Positions 28,317-37,508 of a stretch of 64,000 nucleotides of DNA are shown here, one piece after another. Position 1 is the first letter of the stretch. Every line of letters starts with the position of its first letter. The DNA comes from Moraxella sp. GTDB taxonomy: Bacteria > Pseudomonadota > Gammaproteobacteria > Pseudomonadales > Moraxellaceae. The notes beneath the pieces were generated by a model. It was not told where the DNA came from, ran no database searches, and saw only the letters and a list, made by a program, of their open reading frames with translations. Location of the stretch: NCBI RefSeq assembly GCF_030525845.1, contig NZ_JAUNDY010000001.1, forward strand, positions 118,639 to 182,638, read 5' to 3'. Position numbers and translations under genes: made by a program.

Positions 28317-30200
28317 ATGAATACCTTAAATATCGTCTATCTTGTATCCGCTTTGCTGATTTTTGCCAGTATTATGACAAGCACGCTGTCGGCTCGCTTG
28401 GGTGTGCCATTACTCCTGTTTTTCTTGGGTGTGGGTATGCTTGCTGGTGAAGAGGGGGTGCTAGGTATTGAATTTGCCGAATACTCGCTTGTAAATTTCA
28501 TCGGTCAAGCGGCGTTGGCGTGTATTTTGCTTGATGGTGGCTTACGTACATCTTTGACATCGTTTCGTGTGGGGTTAAAACCTGCCATCACGCTAGCGAC
28601 ATGGGGGGTGCTTGCCACCGTTGTGAGTTTGGGTCTGTTCATTACGTATCTTTTGGGGGTGGATTGGCGACTTGGGCTGTTAATGGCAGCGATTGTGGGT
28701 AGTACCGATGCGGCAGCGGTGTTTAGTTTGCTTAGAAATGGTGGGGTGAAACTTAACGACCGTGTCCAAGCCACGCTTGAAATCGAGTCGGGAGCAAACG
28801 ACCCTCTTGCCATCTTACTTGTTACGGTGCTCATTGCTCTAAATCTTGACCCTGCCAGCCAAAGTGTGAGCGGTGTCTTTGTCATGCTACTTACCCAAAT
28901 TGTAGTGGGGTTGGTGGTTGGTTTGATGTCAGGATTGGGGTTATCAAAACTGCTCCCCAAAGTGCATTTGGCGGAAGGCATGTACGCCATTCTCATCATG
29001 TCAGCAGGTTTAGCGGTGTTTAGCTTGACCAATCTTTTGGGCGGCTCTGGCTTTTTGGCGATTTATCTGGCAGGCGTGGTGATTGGTAATACCAAAGTGC
29101 GTGCCACCGAGCATGTCTTGCGAGTGATGGACAGTTTTGCGTGGCTTTCGCAAGCGGTGCTATTTGTGGTGCTTGGACTTTTGGTTACGCCATCGCATAT
29201 TTTGCAGATGTGGCATTATTCTTTGTTGATTTTCTTGTTTTTGTTGTTCATTTCTCGCCCATTGGCGGTGGCAAGCAGCCTGAAACTTTTTGGTTTTAAT
29301 GCTCGTGAAATTGGCTTTATTTCGTGGGTGGGACTTCGTGGGGCGGTGCCGATTACGCTTGCGATTTTACCCATTATGAATGATGTTAAAGGAGCTGGAC
29401 TTGCTTTTAATATTGTTTTTGGCGTCGTGATTTTGTCGCTGTTGGCACAAGGGGCGACCATTCCTCTGATGGCAAAATTATTTAAGGTGTGGTTACCGAC
29501 CGATGCCGAACCCAAAGCCGAACATGAGATTTGGGTGGGCGATAATGCCAATATCACGCTTTATGAATTTGAGGTTAAGGCAGGAGCATTTGCCATTGGG
29601 CGACACCCCAAGCGCATTTCTAGCAGGGTAAACTTGGAGGGTGTGAACGTCTTTGCTTTGGTTCGCAATCATCGATTGGTTGACATTCATGATGATACCA
29701 CATTAAAGGTCGGCGATGTGGTGTGGTATGCCATGAGTGCTGATGTTGCCCCAGCGATTGCCAAGATTTTTAATAATTCAGTGTCAGAGTACCAAAAAAC
29801 CAGTGAATTTTATGGCGACTGGCTGTTATCTCCCCATGTGAAACTCGTAGATTTGCCTTTTTATCGGTTGGCGATGGCGAGTGCGACACCGACATTTTCC
29901 AAGCTAACCCCAGTGGCACAGGCACTTGATGGTAAACTGGGTAATCTGGGTAAGTTATCTGTGCAAATACCTCCCAAACCCACATCGGTACTGACAGGTG
30001 TGGATGATGAACTCATCGAGAGTTTGGCATGTGCCAAAGACATGACGGTGGCACAGTTTATGTTGTCGCATTTTAGCACCAACATGGTCAAGGGCGATAC
30101 GGTCAAGCTAAATGAGCATTGGTCTTTGGTGGTGCGTGATATTGATGATCATGGTAGGCTGTGTGGTGTAGGGCTAAAAAACACACTTAAAAAAGAGTAA
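28317..30200 (+). CDS. nhaP2: K+/H+ antiporter of the NhaP2/CvrA type
   Basis: 627-aa CPA1 antiporter. Residues 1-390 form about 12-13 membrane helices with ACILLDGGLRTSL, GSTDAAAVFSLLRNGG and LEIESGANDPLAILL, the latter carrying the ND pair used in ion binding. A cytoplasmic TrkA-C domain follows (YEFEVKAGAFAIGRHPKRI...LKVGDVVWYAM), then a C-terminal CorC-like domain (ALDGKLGNLGKLSVQIP...). This three-part layout is the NhaP2/CvrA form, which exports potassium in exchange for protons. It diverges from aspS across a 200-base gap with no ORF. Confidence 0.93.
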   Translation: MNTLNIVYLVSALLIFASIMTSTLSARLGVPLLLFFLGVGMLAGEEGVLGIEFAEYSLVNFIGQAALACILLDGGLRTSLTSFRVGLKPAITLATWGVLATVVSLGLFITYLLGVDWRLGLLMAAIVGSTDAAAVFSLLRNGGVKLNDRVQATLEIESGANDPLAILLVTVLIALNLDPASQSVSGVFVMLLTQIVVGLVVGLMSGLGLSKLLPKVHLAEGMYAILIMSAGLAVFSLTNLLGGSGFLAIYLAGVVIGNTKVRATEHVLRVMDSFAWLSQAVLFVVLGLLVTPSHILQMWHYSLLIFLFLLFISRPLAVASSLKLFGFNAREIGFISWVGLRGAVPITLAILPIMNDVKGAGLAFNIVFGVVILSLLAQGATIPLMAKLFKVWLPTDAEPKAEHEIWVGDNANITLYEFEVKAGAFAIGRHPKRISSRVNLEGVNVFALVRNHRLVDIHDDTTLKVGDVVWYAMSADVAPAIAKIFNNSVSEYQKTSEFYGDWLLSPHVKLVDLPFYRLAMASATPTFSKLTPVAQALDGKLGNLGKLSVQIPPKPTSVLTGVDDELIESLACAKDMTVAQFMLSHFSTNMVKGDTVKLNEHWSLVVRDIDDHGRLCGVGLKNTLKKE

Positions 30201-30265
30201 AAACACTTTGAATTGATAAAATCGCCCCCATGTCATGCAGATAAGGCATTTAAATAAGGTAAATT

Positions 30266-31228
30266 ATGTTATTTCATTCCTCCAAAAAACCCACAGAGTT
30301 GCAGATTGTTCATCTTAACAAAACTCAGCAAAAACGAGGCGAGCAACTCAAATCTGTGTTAGAAAATAGCCAAAAAGACGACAAAAAATGTGGCTTGTTT
30401 GGTAAAATTTGCAAAAAAGCCAAAGACAAGACCAAAAAAGACGACACCCAAAAATCCAATAAAAGCATTTTTGTGCTGGATTTTGAGGGCGACATCAAGG
30501 CATCAGCGGTGGCTCATTTGCGTGAAGAGATTAGCGTGATTATCAGTAGTGCCAAAGCAGGCGATGAGGTGGTGGTGCGTTTGGAGAGCGGCGGCGGTCA
30601 GGTCAGTGCTTATGGTTTGGCAAGCTCCCAATTGGCTCGTATAAAAGAGGCAGGGCTTGGTTTGACGGTGTGCGTGGATAAAGTCTCAGCCAGTGGTGGC
30701 TATATGATGGCGTGCGTGGCAGATAAGATTATCGCCAGTGATTTTGCGGTCATTGGTTCGGTGGGCGTGGTTAGTCAACTTCCCAATTTTCACAAACTCC
30801 TCAAAAAACACGACATCGATTTTGAGATGTTTACCGCAGGCGAGTACAAGCGTACTGTTACCATGTTTGGCGAAAATGACGATGACGACCGCATTAAGCA
30901 CCAAGCCGATATTGACCGCATTCACGAACTCTTTAAGGCTTTTGTCAAGAAAAATCGCCCAAGTTTAGATGTGGATAAAATCGCCACAGGCGAGATTTGG
31001 TTTGGGCAAGATGCTCTTGATCTGGGGTTGATTGATGAGATTGGTACTTCTGATGCTTATGTGCTTGACTTGATGAAATCTCATGAGGTTTTTGTTTTGC
31101 ATACACGCACCAAACCGACATTGGCAGAAAAATTGGGTTTTGAGCAAATGGGTGTCAAGGTTGGCGAGATGGCAGGGCAAGCCCTATCATCTATCGGTGA
31201 ACAGATTGCCAAATACAACCGTCCGTAA
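30266..31228 (+). CDS. sohB: SohB-like S49 serine peptidase
   Basis: 320-aa member of the SppA/SohB signal-peptide-peptidase family. Ser143 in KVSASGGYMMACVADKI and Lys195 in AGEYKRTVT form the expected Ser-Lys dyad; VVRLESGGGQVSAYGLASSQL and GEIWFGQDALDLGLIDEI are typical SohB blocks. Unlike E. coli SohB it starts MLFHSSKKPTELQIVHLN and has no N-terminal membrane helix or signal peptide, so it may be cytoplasmic or loosely attached. No upstream start restoring a helix was found. An AAGG site precedes the ATG. Confidence 0.9.
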   Translation: MLFHSSKKPTELQIVHLNKTQQKRGEQLKSVLENSQKDDKKCGLFGKICKKAKDKTKKDDTQKSNKSIFVLDFEGDIKASAVAHLREEISVIISSAKAGDEVVVRLESGGGQVSAYGLASSQLARIKEAGLGLTVCVDKVSASGGYMMACVADKIIASDFAVIGSVGVVSQLPNFHKLLKKHDIDFEMFTAGEYKRTVTMFGENDDDDRIKHQADIDRIHELFKAFVKKNRPSLDVDKIATGEIWFGQDALDLGLIDEIGTSDAYVLDLMKSHEVFVLHTRTKPTLAEKLGFEQMGVKVGEMAGQALSSIGEQIAKYNRP

Positions 31229-31254
31229 GTGAGTGGTTGTGTACATTATTTTGC

Positions 31255-31283
31255 TTATCATTATGACAAAATTGGTGTAAAAT
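31255..31283 (+). promoter_or_regulatory. Possible promoter before the short-chain dehydrogenase gene
   Basis: TTATCA, 17 bases, TAAAAT. The predicted transcript would start about 60 bases before the coding sequence and would begin with the hairpin at 31290. Confidence 0.4.
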
Positions 31284-31289
31284 ACCCCA

Positions 31290-31319
31290 AAAATAGCGGA
31301 CGTTGGTGGTTCGCTATTT
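31290..31319 (+). other. Leader hairpin before the short-chain dehydrogenase gene
   Basis: AAATAGCG and CGCTATTT form a perfect 8-bp stem with a 12-13-base loop, followed by a T-rich stretch. It could end sohB transcription or act as an attenuator for the next gene, since it lies after the candidate promoter. Confidence 0.45.
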
Positions 31320-31349
31320 GTCATTTTTATGGTTATTATTGAGTGCGTT

Positions 31350-32216
31350 ATGAAAAAATTAGAAGAAGCCTTCGCCAAAGCGGACAAATTGGGCAGAGTG
31401 ATTGCCAATCGCTTTAACAAAATCAAAGATTTAAGCGACATTCGAGGCATCGGTCAGGGCAAAACGGTACTGATTACAGGGGCAAGTTCTGGACTTGGGG
31501 CGATGATGGCTCGTAAGTTTGCCTTTCTGGGTTATGATTTGGCGATTTGTGCCAGACGTTTGGAGCGTTTGGAAAATTTAAAAGCCGACCTTGAAAAAGA
31601 ATTTGGCATTAAAGTTTATGTCCGCACCCTTGACGTTACCGTTTATGACGATGTGTTTACGGTTTTTGAGGCGTTCGCCCAAGATGTCAAAGAAAGTGGT
31701 GGCGTACTTGATAAAATCATCGTCAATGCAGGCGTGGGCGACAGTCGTGTCATCGGTCATGGGCGTTTTGCCATCAACCGAGCCACTGCCGAGACCAACT
31801 TTATCTCCGCCCTTGCTCAGTGCGAATCTGCCATGCAAATCTTTCGCCGTCAAAACAGTGGACAACTGGTGGTCATCTCCTCCATGTCAGCGGTACGTGG
31901 TTTGCCTAGACATCTGACCACCTACGCCGCCGCCAAAGCAGGACTCGCTAGGCTTGCCGAAGGCATTCGTGCTGACATGATTAAAGAAAAACTACCCATC
32001 ACCGTCTCCACCATTTACCCTGGTTATGTGCGTACCGACCTTAATATCGGAGCAAAATATCTGCCCTTTGAGGTCGAGGAGGACGAAGGGGCGGACGTGA
32101 TTGTCAAGGCGATTGAAGCCAAAGTCGATGAGGCGTATGTTCCAGCGTGGCCATGGTTGCCGATTGGGCTTGGCATGAAGTATTTGCCATTAAAACTGAT
32201 CACTAAATTTATTTAA
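31350..32216 (+). CDS. Short-chain dehydrogenase/reductase
   Basis: 288 aa. After a 37-residue helical leader it has a classical SDR fold: TGASSGLG (residues 43-50) for NAD(P), ICARRLERLENL with an Arg pair favouring NADP, NAG in the fourth strand, the catalytic Ser in VVISSMSAVRG and YAAAKAGLARL (Tyr-x3-Lys). It lacks a membrane helix. The substrate is unknown. The N-terminal leader is unusual for classical SDRs; the next ATG would remove part of the cofactor domain, so this start is kept. Confidence 0.87.
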   Translation: MKKLEEAFAKADKLGRVIANRFNKIKDLSDIRGIGQGKTVLITGASSGLGAMMARKFAFLGYDLAICARRLERLENLKADLEKEFGIKVYVRTLDVTVYDDVFTVFEAFAQDVKESGGVLDKIIVNAGVGDSRVIGHGRFAINRATAETNFISALAQCESAMQIFRRQNSGQLVVISSMSAVRGLPRHLTTYAAAKAGLARLAEGIRADMIKEKLPITVSTIYPGYVRTDLNIGAKYLPFEVEEDEGADVIVKAIEAKVDEAYVPAWPWLPIGLGMKYLPLKLITKFI

Positions 32217-32249
32217 ACCTTGTTTCAACTTAATTTAAGGAATGCTAAC

Positions 32250-32750
32250 ATGAGTGGTCAAATTACATTGGCTGGCAACTCTGTTGAAGTGGCAGGCGAT
32301 TTCCCCAGAGTGGGCGATGTTATTGCTGATTTTGCGTTGGTGGCAGGCGATTTATCGGAAGTTAAATTGTCCGACTTTGCAGGCAAACGCAAAATTTTGA
32401 ACATTTTCCCAAGCATTGATACGGGCATTTGTGCCACATCGGTGCGTGTGTTTAACCAAAAAGCGTCTGGTCTGGGTAATACCGTTGTGCTTTGCATTTC
32501 AGCGGATTTGCCTTTTGCTCAATCTCGCTTTTGTGGGGCGGAAGGTTTGGATAATGTCAAAACCTTGTCGACGTTTAGAAATGCTGATTTTGCCAAAAAT
32601 CTTGGCGTGGCGATGGTAAGTGGTGCGTTGGCGGGGCTAACCGCTCGTGCGGTCATTGCGCTTGATGGCGACAACAAAGTACTGCACAGCGAGCTTGTGC
32701 CAGAGATTAAACAAGAGCCTGATTATGAAAGTGCGTTAAGCGTACTTTAA
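32250..32750 (+). CDS. tpx: Thiol peroxidase
   Basis: 166-aa peroxiredoxin that reduces hydroperoxides, with thioredoxin as usual reductant. [20 protein letters not shown] holds the peroxidatic Cys61 and [17 protein letters not shown] holds the resolving Cys95, at the same positions as in E. coli Tpx. I chose the ATG behind TAAGGA; the frame extends slightly upstream without merit. A hairpin terminator follows. Confidence 0.96.
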   Translation: MSGQITLAGNSVEVAGDFPRVGDVIADFALVAGDLSEVKLSDFAGKRKILNIFPSIDTGICATSVRVFNQKASGLGNTVVLCISADLPFAQSRFCGAEGLDNVKTLSTFRNADFAKNLGVAMVSGALAGLTARAVIALDGDNKVLHSELVPEIKQEPDYESALSVL

Positions 32751-32752
32751 TC

Positions 32753-32784
32753 AAATAAGCCCCATGAAAGTGGGGTTTATTTTT
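32753..32784 (+). terminator. Terminator after tpx
   Basis: AAATAAGCCCCA pairs with TGGGGTTTATTT (one G-U pair) around a 6-base loop, followed by more T. It lies on the tpx side of a gap between convergent genes. Confidence 0.8.
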
Positions 32785-32860
32785 CATAAATTTATTTGAC
32801 ATAATACATTTGTTTCTATTTATCAAATAAGATAAGCAAAGTTGTGTCATGGGTTGAATG

Positions 32861-33631
32861 CTACTTAATAACAAACCTCCCTCGCTCATCAAAAAACCGC
32901 CGAACCACCAATAGGGCGGATAATGTGCAAGATAGCGTACTACCTGCACAAATCAAAAACATGGTAACAATCTGATAACGCACCGCTTGGGTGGGGTTAG
33001 CCCCAGCCAAAATCTGCCCTGTCATCATACCGGGTAGACTCACCAGTCCCACCACGAGCATGGAATTGATGGTGGGGGTTAGCCCAGCCAAGATGGCGGA
33101 TTTGACAAATTCATGCACCGCCTCAAAGGGGGTGGCAGAGAGCGACAGATGAGTTTTTATCAACGACTGTTTGTCGTGCAGGGTGTTGATGAGGTCGTTG
33201 GCGGTTAGGCTGATGGCGGTCAGCGAGTTACCCAAAATTAACCCCAAAATCGGTACGATGTATTGGGGTTGATACCATGATACCCTAAAAATCATCGTCA
33301 TGGCAATCATCGTAATAACCCCTGTAGCAAAAGCAAGCGAGAGTATGCTGTCAAAAAGTAAGCCTTGATAGGGTTTTTTGACGCGGTTTTTGGCAGAGAT
33401 ACTGGCGATGAGCGTCATGATGGTGAGTATGCTAAGTACTTGCCACGCACTTTCACGAGCGAACACCCATGCTAAAATCAGCCCAATGAGTGATAGCTGT
33501 ACTACGGTTCTGATGCCTGCCATGATAAGCGTTTTTATCAGTCCAAGTTTGAGATAAGCCGACACGCCAATTGTGATGACAAGTAGGGTGCTTGCTAAGG
33601 CGATATCCGCCAATGTGAGTGTGATTGTCAT
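32861..33631 (-). CDS. fetB: ABC transporter permease FetB
   Basis: 256-aa UPF0014 membrane protein, permease partner of FetA in a putative iron exporter that limits oxidative stress. About seven hydrophobic helices; the signature GLIKTLIMAGIRTVVQLSLIGLIL and ATPFEAVHEFVKSAILAGLTPTINSMLVVGLVSLPGMMTGQILAGA are characteristic. I chose the ATG one codon after a TTG; AGGGG lies six bases upstream. It begins nine bases after fetA. Confidence 0.92.
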   Translation of the reverse strand: MTITLTLADIALASTLLVITIGVSAYLKLGLIKTLIMAGIRTVVQLSLIGLILAWVFARESAWQVLSILTIMTLIASISAKNRVKKPYQGLLFDSILSLAFATGVITMIAMTMIFRVSWYQPQYIVPILGLILGNSLTAISLTANDLINTLHDKQSLIKTHLSLSATPFEAVHEFVKSAILAGLTPTINSMLVVGLVSLPGMMTGQILAGANPTQAVRYQIVTMFLICAGSTLSCTLSALLVVRRFFDERGRFVIK

Positions 33632-33640
33632 CAATCGCCC

Positions 33641-34312
33641 CTAAGTCATACACACCATGTCCAAAACGCCGTCATCCATACGCCATAACTCTGCCCCCAG
33701 CGTGTGTTGTTCGGTGGGGGTGTGCGTTACCCAAACGAGGGCTTTTTTATCATCATGCCAATCTAGCACCAGTTGTATCAAGCGATGAGCTGTCTCATCG
33801 TCAAGGGCGGAGGTTATTTCGTCAAATAGGGCAATGACGGGGTTAAATTGTAAGGTGCGTAAAAAATTAACAAGTTGGCGTTCGCCCCCTGAGAGATTTT
33901 CTATGGATTGGTTTAAAAATTGTTCAGTTTTGCCAAGTTTGTTGAGTTTTTCTAAATGCCATTTTGGGTTAAACATCTTGTCTTGATGGTATTTAAAGGC
34001 AAATGGAGCTTTTAGATTATCAAGTACCGTACCGCTCGTCAGGTTGGCAATTTGATGAAATAGGGCGACTTGGGTGCGGTAGATTGGCGGTGGGATTTGA
34101 CTGATGGGTATATTATTTAACATAATCCTATTAAGCATGGGTTTTTCCAAAGGTAACAAATCTGCCAAAGCTTGTAACAGCACCGATTTACCAGAACCAG
34201 ACCGTCCAACGAGGACAACTTTTTGCCCTGCATACAGTTTAAGGGAGATATTCTCCAACAAAGGTCGGTCTTGAATACGGTGGGATAGATGATGAACACT
34301 GAGTAGGGACAT
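33641..34312 (-). CDS. fetA: ABC transporter ATP-binding protein FetA
   Basis: 223-aa ABC ATPase working with FetB. Walker A GRSGSGKS, signature LSGGERQ, Walker B VIALFDE, the D-loop SALDD and the H-loop VTHTP are all present. The ATG giving MSLLSVHHLSH matches the E. coli length (225 aa). No ribosome binding site precedes it; instead a promoter-like -10 ends four bases before the ATG, so the mRNA may be leaderless. A longer in-frame start 14 codons upstream would place the N-terminus in the purH terminator. Confidence 0.92.
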   Translation of the reverse strand: MSLLSVHHLSHRIQDRPLLENISLKLYAGQKVVLVGRSGSGKSVLLQALADLLPLEKPMLNRIMLNNIPISQIPPPIYRTQVALFHQIANLTSGTVLDNLKAPFAFKYHQDKMFNPKWHLEKLNKLGKTEQFLNQSIENLSGGERQLVNFLRTLQFNPVIALFDEITSALDDETAHRLIQLVLDWHDDKKALVWVTHTPTEQHTLGAELWRMDDGVLDMVCMT

Positions 34313-34316
34313 GGGG

Positions 34317-34345
34317 ATTTTAAATGGTTTAATAAAATAAAACAA
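34317..34345 (-). promoter_or_regulatory. Possible fetA promoter with no room for a leader
   Basis: On the minus strand TTGTTT, 17 bases and TAAAAT are followed by CCCC and the fetA ATG. Transcription would start at or within a base or two of the ATG. Confidence 0.4.
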
Positions 34346-34369
34346 AAACCGCATTGCACGGTTTTTGTT
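34341..34369 (-). terminator. Terminator after purH
   Basis: AACAAAAACCG and CGGTTTTTGTT form a perfect 11-bp stem with a 7-base loop. On the minus strand it is followed by T-rich sequence, ending purH transcription before fetA. Confidence 0.8.
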
Positions 34370-34383
34370 TGTGGGTAGGGTGC

Positions 34384-35976
34384 TTAGTGTCTAAAATGAC
34401 GCATGCCTGTGAACACCATTGCAATGCCATGTTCATTGGCGGCAGCAATCACTTCATCGTCACGAACCGAACCACCGGGTTGGATAATGCATTTGATGCC
34501 GGCACGGGCTGCGTTGTCAATGCCATCACGGAATGGGAAGAATGCATCTGACGCCATGACCGCACCGACCACTTCTAGTCCTGCATGCTCGGCTTTAATG
34601 CCTGCAATGCGAGCGGAGTTCACTCGGCTCATCTGACCTGCTCCAATACCAACTGTTTGACGATTTTTGGCGTAGACGATGGCGTTGGATTTGACATATT
34701 TGGCAACTTTCCATGCAAAGATTAAATCGTCAAGCTGTTCGTCCGTTGGGGCGATGTCGGTAACGACTTTTAGGTCTGACTTGTCAATCATGCCTAAATC
34801 CTGCTCTTGCACAAGTAATCCGCCACAAACTCGCTTGTAATCAAATTGAGCTTGTCTCTCATTAATTTTTGGTAATTCGCCACAGACAAGCAAACGAATA
34901 TTTTTTTTGCTTGCCACGATTTCTGATACACCGTCCGCCACGCTTGGGGCGATGATGACTTCCACGAATTGACGGTCAATGATGGTTTGGGCGGTATCGC
35001 AGTCAAGTTCACGGTTAAAGGCGATAATGCCACCAAAAGCAGACTCTGGGTCGGTGGCATAAGCTAGGTTGTAAGCGTCTAAAATGCCGTCCAAAGATAC
35101 TGCCACACCGCATGGGTTGGCATGCTTGACAATCACACAAGCAGGCTTGGCAAAGGATTTGACGCATTCTAGGGCTGCATCAGTATCAGCGATGTTGTTA
35201 TAAGATAATTCTTTGCCTTGTAATTGTTTGGAGGTAGAAATGCTTGCTTCGACTGCTCCACTTTCCACATAAAATCCTGCGGTTTGGTGTGGATTTTCGC
35301 CATAACGCAAATCTTGGGCTTTGGTAAATTGAGCATTAAAAGTGCGTGGGAATTTTGTTTTGGCGGTTGCGTCATCAGATAGATTTTCGCCTTTTTCAAG
35401 CAGTCTTGCTCCCAAGAAGCTTGCTATCATGCCATCATATTGGGCGGTGTGTTCAAAGGCTTTGACCGCCAAATCAAAACGGGTGCTGTCTGATAATTTG
35501 CCGTCTGCCTTTAATTCATTAATGACGGTGTTATAGTCGGCTGGATTTGTGATGATACCAACGTATTTGTGGTTTTTGGCGGAGGAGCGTACCATTGCAG
35601 GTCCACCAATATCGATGTTTTCGATGGCATCAGACATGGTAACATCGGTTTTGGCGATGGTCTGAGCAAAGGGATAGAGATTGACTACCACAAGGTCAAT
35701 GGGGGAGATTTTGTGTTCGCTCATGACTGCTTCGTCAATATCGCGTCTGCCCAAAATACCGCCGTGAATTTTGGGGTGTAATGTTTTGACTCGTCCGTCC
35801 ATCATTTCGGGAAAGCCCGTGTGTTCAGATACTTCGGTGACGGCAAGTCCATTGTTTTTTAGAAGCTTGTACGTTCCGCCTGTGGAGAGGATTTCAATGT
35901 TTAGAGCGGATAATTCTTTGGCGAATTCTACAATGCCTGTCTTGTCAGAGACAGAAAGTAGAGCGAATTTTTTCAT
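34384..35976 (-). CDS. purH: Bifunctional AICAR transformylase/IMP cyclohydrolase
   Basis: Last two steps of IMP synthesis in purine biosynthesis. The N-terminal MGS-like cyclohydrolase domain ([49 protein letters not shown]) is followed by the transformylase domain ([52 protein letters not shown]). 530 aa is standard. AAGGTG lies five bases before the ATG. Downstream of fis, a common order in Pseudomonas relatives. Confidence 0.98.
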   Translation of the reverse strand: MKKFALLSVSDKTGIVEFAKELSALNIEILSTGGTYKLLKNNGLAVTEVSEHTGFPEMMDGRVKTLHPKIHGGILGRRDIDEAVMSEHKISPIDLVVVNLYPFAQTIAKTDVTMSDAIENIDIGGPAMVRSSAKNHKYVGIITNPADYNTVINELKADGKLSDSTRFDLAVKAFEHTAQYDGMIASFLGARLLEKGENLSDDATAKTKFPRTFNAQFTKAQDLRYGENPHQTAGFYVESGAVEASISTSKQLQGKELSYNNIADTDAALECVKSFAKPACVIVKHANPCGVAVSLDGILDAYNLAYATDPESAFGGIIAFNRELDCDTAQTIIDRQFVEVIIAPSVADGVSEIVASKKNIRLLVCGELPKINERQAQFDYKRVCGGLLVQEQDLGMIDKSDLKVVTDIAPTDEQLDDLIFAWKVAKYVKSNAIVYAKNRQTVGIGAGQMSRVNSARIAGIKAEHAGLEVVGAVMASDAFFPFRDGIDNAARAGIKCIIQPGGSVRDDEVIAAANEHGIAMVFTGMRHFRH

Positions 35977-36011
35977 AAAAGCACCTTATGAGTTGGTCAA
36001 TGATAAAACGA

Positions 36012-36032
36012 AAACCCGCCATTTGACGGGTC
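36012..36032 (-). terminator. Hairpin between fis and purH
   Basis: On the minus strand ACCCG and CGGGT form a short GC-rich stem around TCAAATGG, followed by TTTTCGTTTT. It may end or weaken transcription from fis into purH. Confidence 0.55.
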
Positions 36033-36037
36033 TGGGG

Positions 36038-36307
36038 TTATAATAATCCATGAGTTTTTAGTTTTGTGCGAAGTGTGCCACGATTTAGTCCAAGCATTTG
36101 TGCTGCTTTGGATTGATTGTTGCGAGTGTGTTTCATGATGTGAATGAGTAGAGGTTTTTCAAACTCACTCAAAAAAATCTCATACATGTTGGTGGGTCGT
36201 TCGCCATTTAGGTGAGACAGATAATTTTCAACAGCTGTTTGCACTTCTTGATATAAGGGGGTGTGTCCTCGATTATGCTCTTGGCTAAATGTGTTGAATG
36301 TTGTCAT
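36038..36307 (-). CDS. fis: DNA-binding protein Fis
   Basis: 89-aa nucleoid protein that bends DNA and activates stable RNA and other promoters. The C-terminal helix-turn-helix NNQSKAAQMLGLNRGTLRTKLKTHGLL is close to E. coli Fis, and EFEKPLLIHIMKHTRNN is the preceding helix. The N-terminal beta-hairpin arm is diverged. I chose the ATG with GAGGAA five bases upstream; an earlier start would add 14 residues. Confidence 0.93.
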   Translation of the reverse strand: MTTFNTFSQEHNRGHTPLYQEVQTAVENYLSHLNGERPTNMYEIFLSEFEKPLLIHIMKHTRNNQSKAAQMLGLNRGTLRTKLKTHGLL

Positions 36308-36358
36308 AACAATTCCTCTTTGCGGTGCCGTGTCAAGAATTGGTTGCAAACAGCCAAA

Positions 36359-37411
36359 TCAGGGCTGTTGATAAAACGGTTTTACAGTTACTGATTTGGC
36401 ATTGGCAGTGGTCTTTGCCGACAGCATGATGCGTTTGCGTTGATTGGCGAGAATGGTGGTTTGTGACTCACTAAGATAGTCTTTGGTGTCCGCCACAAAG
36501 TCCGCCACGACAGCACCATTATCGTCTTTTAGTTGTACAAGCAGGTAGGGGAATAACTGCTCGGTATTGCTTTTGTTGTTGATGTAAATAATGACATCCT
36601 TTCCGTTTTGTAGGGTTGATTCTATGTGTAGGCTGTTTAAGTCCGCAGAGGGAATTTGGCAGGGTGTCATGTCGCACAACAGATGAGCCAACCCTGAGGT
36701 TTCAGGATTTCTGGCGATTTTATCAACATTGAAAAGAACGTACTGCACGCCTAGCAAAACCACCAAAATCACACACCCAAATAACCACAGCAACTGAGTC
36801 CCCAAAGGTTTTTTGGTGGCAATTTGCTGGGCGGTGGGCGTATCAGAAGTAACCTGCTTGATGCTGATGGGTTTTTTGGCTTTTGGAGCAGCCACAGGAA
36901 TGACGGCACTCAAATCCACATTGTTAATCACAGGAGAAGTGGCGGTATTGACTGTTTGTGAGGTATTGACAGGCTTGCTATCATCAAGCAGATTTTTAAT
37001 CCACGCCTCGTCTTCGTTATCCGCCATTTCGTCTTTTGTGCTTTTAGCAATCTTGGGTGCAACACTAATGGCTTCATTAAGAAAATTATCAAGCTCATCA
37101 TCAGAAAATGCTACTGACGAGACATCGGTTGGAGCATTGTTTGTTCCGTCCATTTCGTCATGAATCATGCCTTCTGTGGGTGTAGGCTTGGTGCGTTTAC
37201 GTCTAGAAACACCAGAAGCGGGGAGATCATCTTGGGGTTGTTGTGGCTGAGAGCTTGTTTGCGCTGTGTTCGTAGGTGTGATGATATTGGCATTTAGGAA
37301 AAATACCTGCTGACAACGACCGCACTTGGCACGTGCGTTGGGGTCGCCCATTTTGGCAACTGGCATGGGATAGGTTGTGTTGCAGTTGGGGCATTGGGTC
37401 TGACTACTCAT
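36359..37411 (-). CDS. Zinc-ribbon and DUF3426 membrane protein
   Basis: 350 aa. The N-terminus is an MJ0042-type zinc ribbon with two CxxC pairs (CPNCNTTYPMP and CGRCQQVFF). A long Ser/Thr/Gln-rich disordered linker follows, then a single membrane helix (LLWLFGCVILVVLLGVQYVLF, about residues 228-248) and a periplasmic DUF3426 domain. The role is unknown. The place between prmA and fis is conserved in Pseudomonas and Acinetobacter relatives. A near-consensus promoter lies upstream. Confidence 0.85.
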   Translation of the reverse strand: MSSQTQCPNCNTTYPMPVAKMGDPNARAKCGRCQQVFFLNANIITPTNTAQTSSQPQQPQDDLPASGVSRRKRTKPTPTEGMIHDEMDGTNNAPTDVSSVAFSDDELDNFLNEAISVAPKIAKSTKDEMADNEDEAWIKNLLDDSKPVNTSQTVNTATSPVINNVDLSAVIPVAAPKAKKPISIKQVTSDTPTAQQIATKKPLGTQLLWLFGCVILVVLLGVQYVLFNVDKIARNPETSGLAHLLCDMTPCQIPSADLNSLHIESTLQNGKDVIIYINNKSNTEQLFPYLLVQLKDDNGAVVADFVADTKDYLSESQTTILANQRKRIMLSAKTTANAKSVTVKPFYQQP

Positions 37412-37468
37412 GATTTTTCCAAAATGATTTTTGATAATTGTTTACAAAAAGCCAATGAAATTCCCAAA

Positions 37469-37497
37469 ATTATACGATATTGTTGGTATTTTGGCAA
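37469..37497 (-). promoter_or_regulatory. Promoter for the DUF3426 gene and fis
   Basis: On the minus strand TTGCCA (5 of 6), a 17-base spacer and a perfect TATAAT lie about 55 bases before the start codon. Confidence 0.65.
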
Positions 37498-37508
37498 TTT
37501 TAATTTGT

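Noticed and set aside
34435..36043. Several plus-strand open frames across purH
   Set aside because: purH is full length and conserved on the other strand; these frames are shadows.
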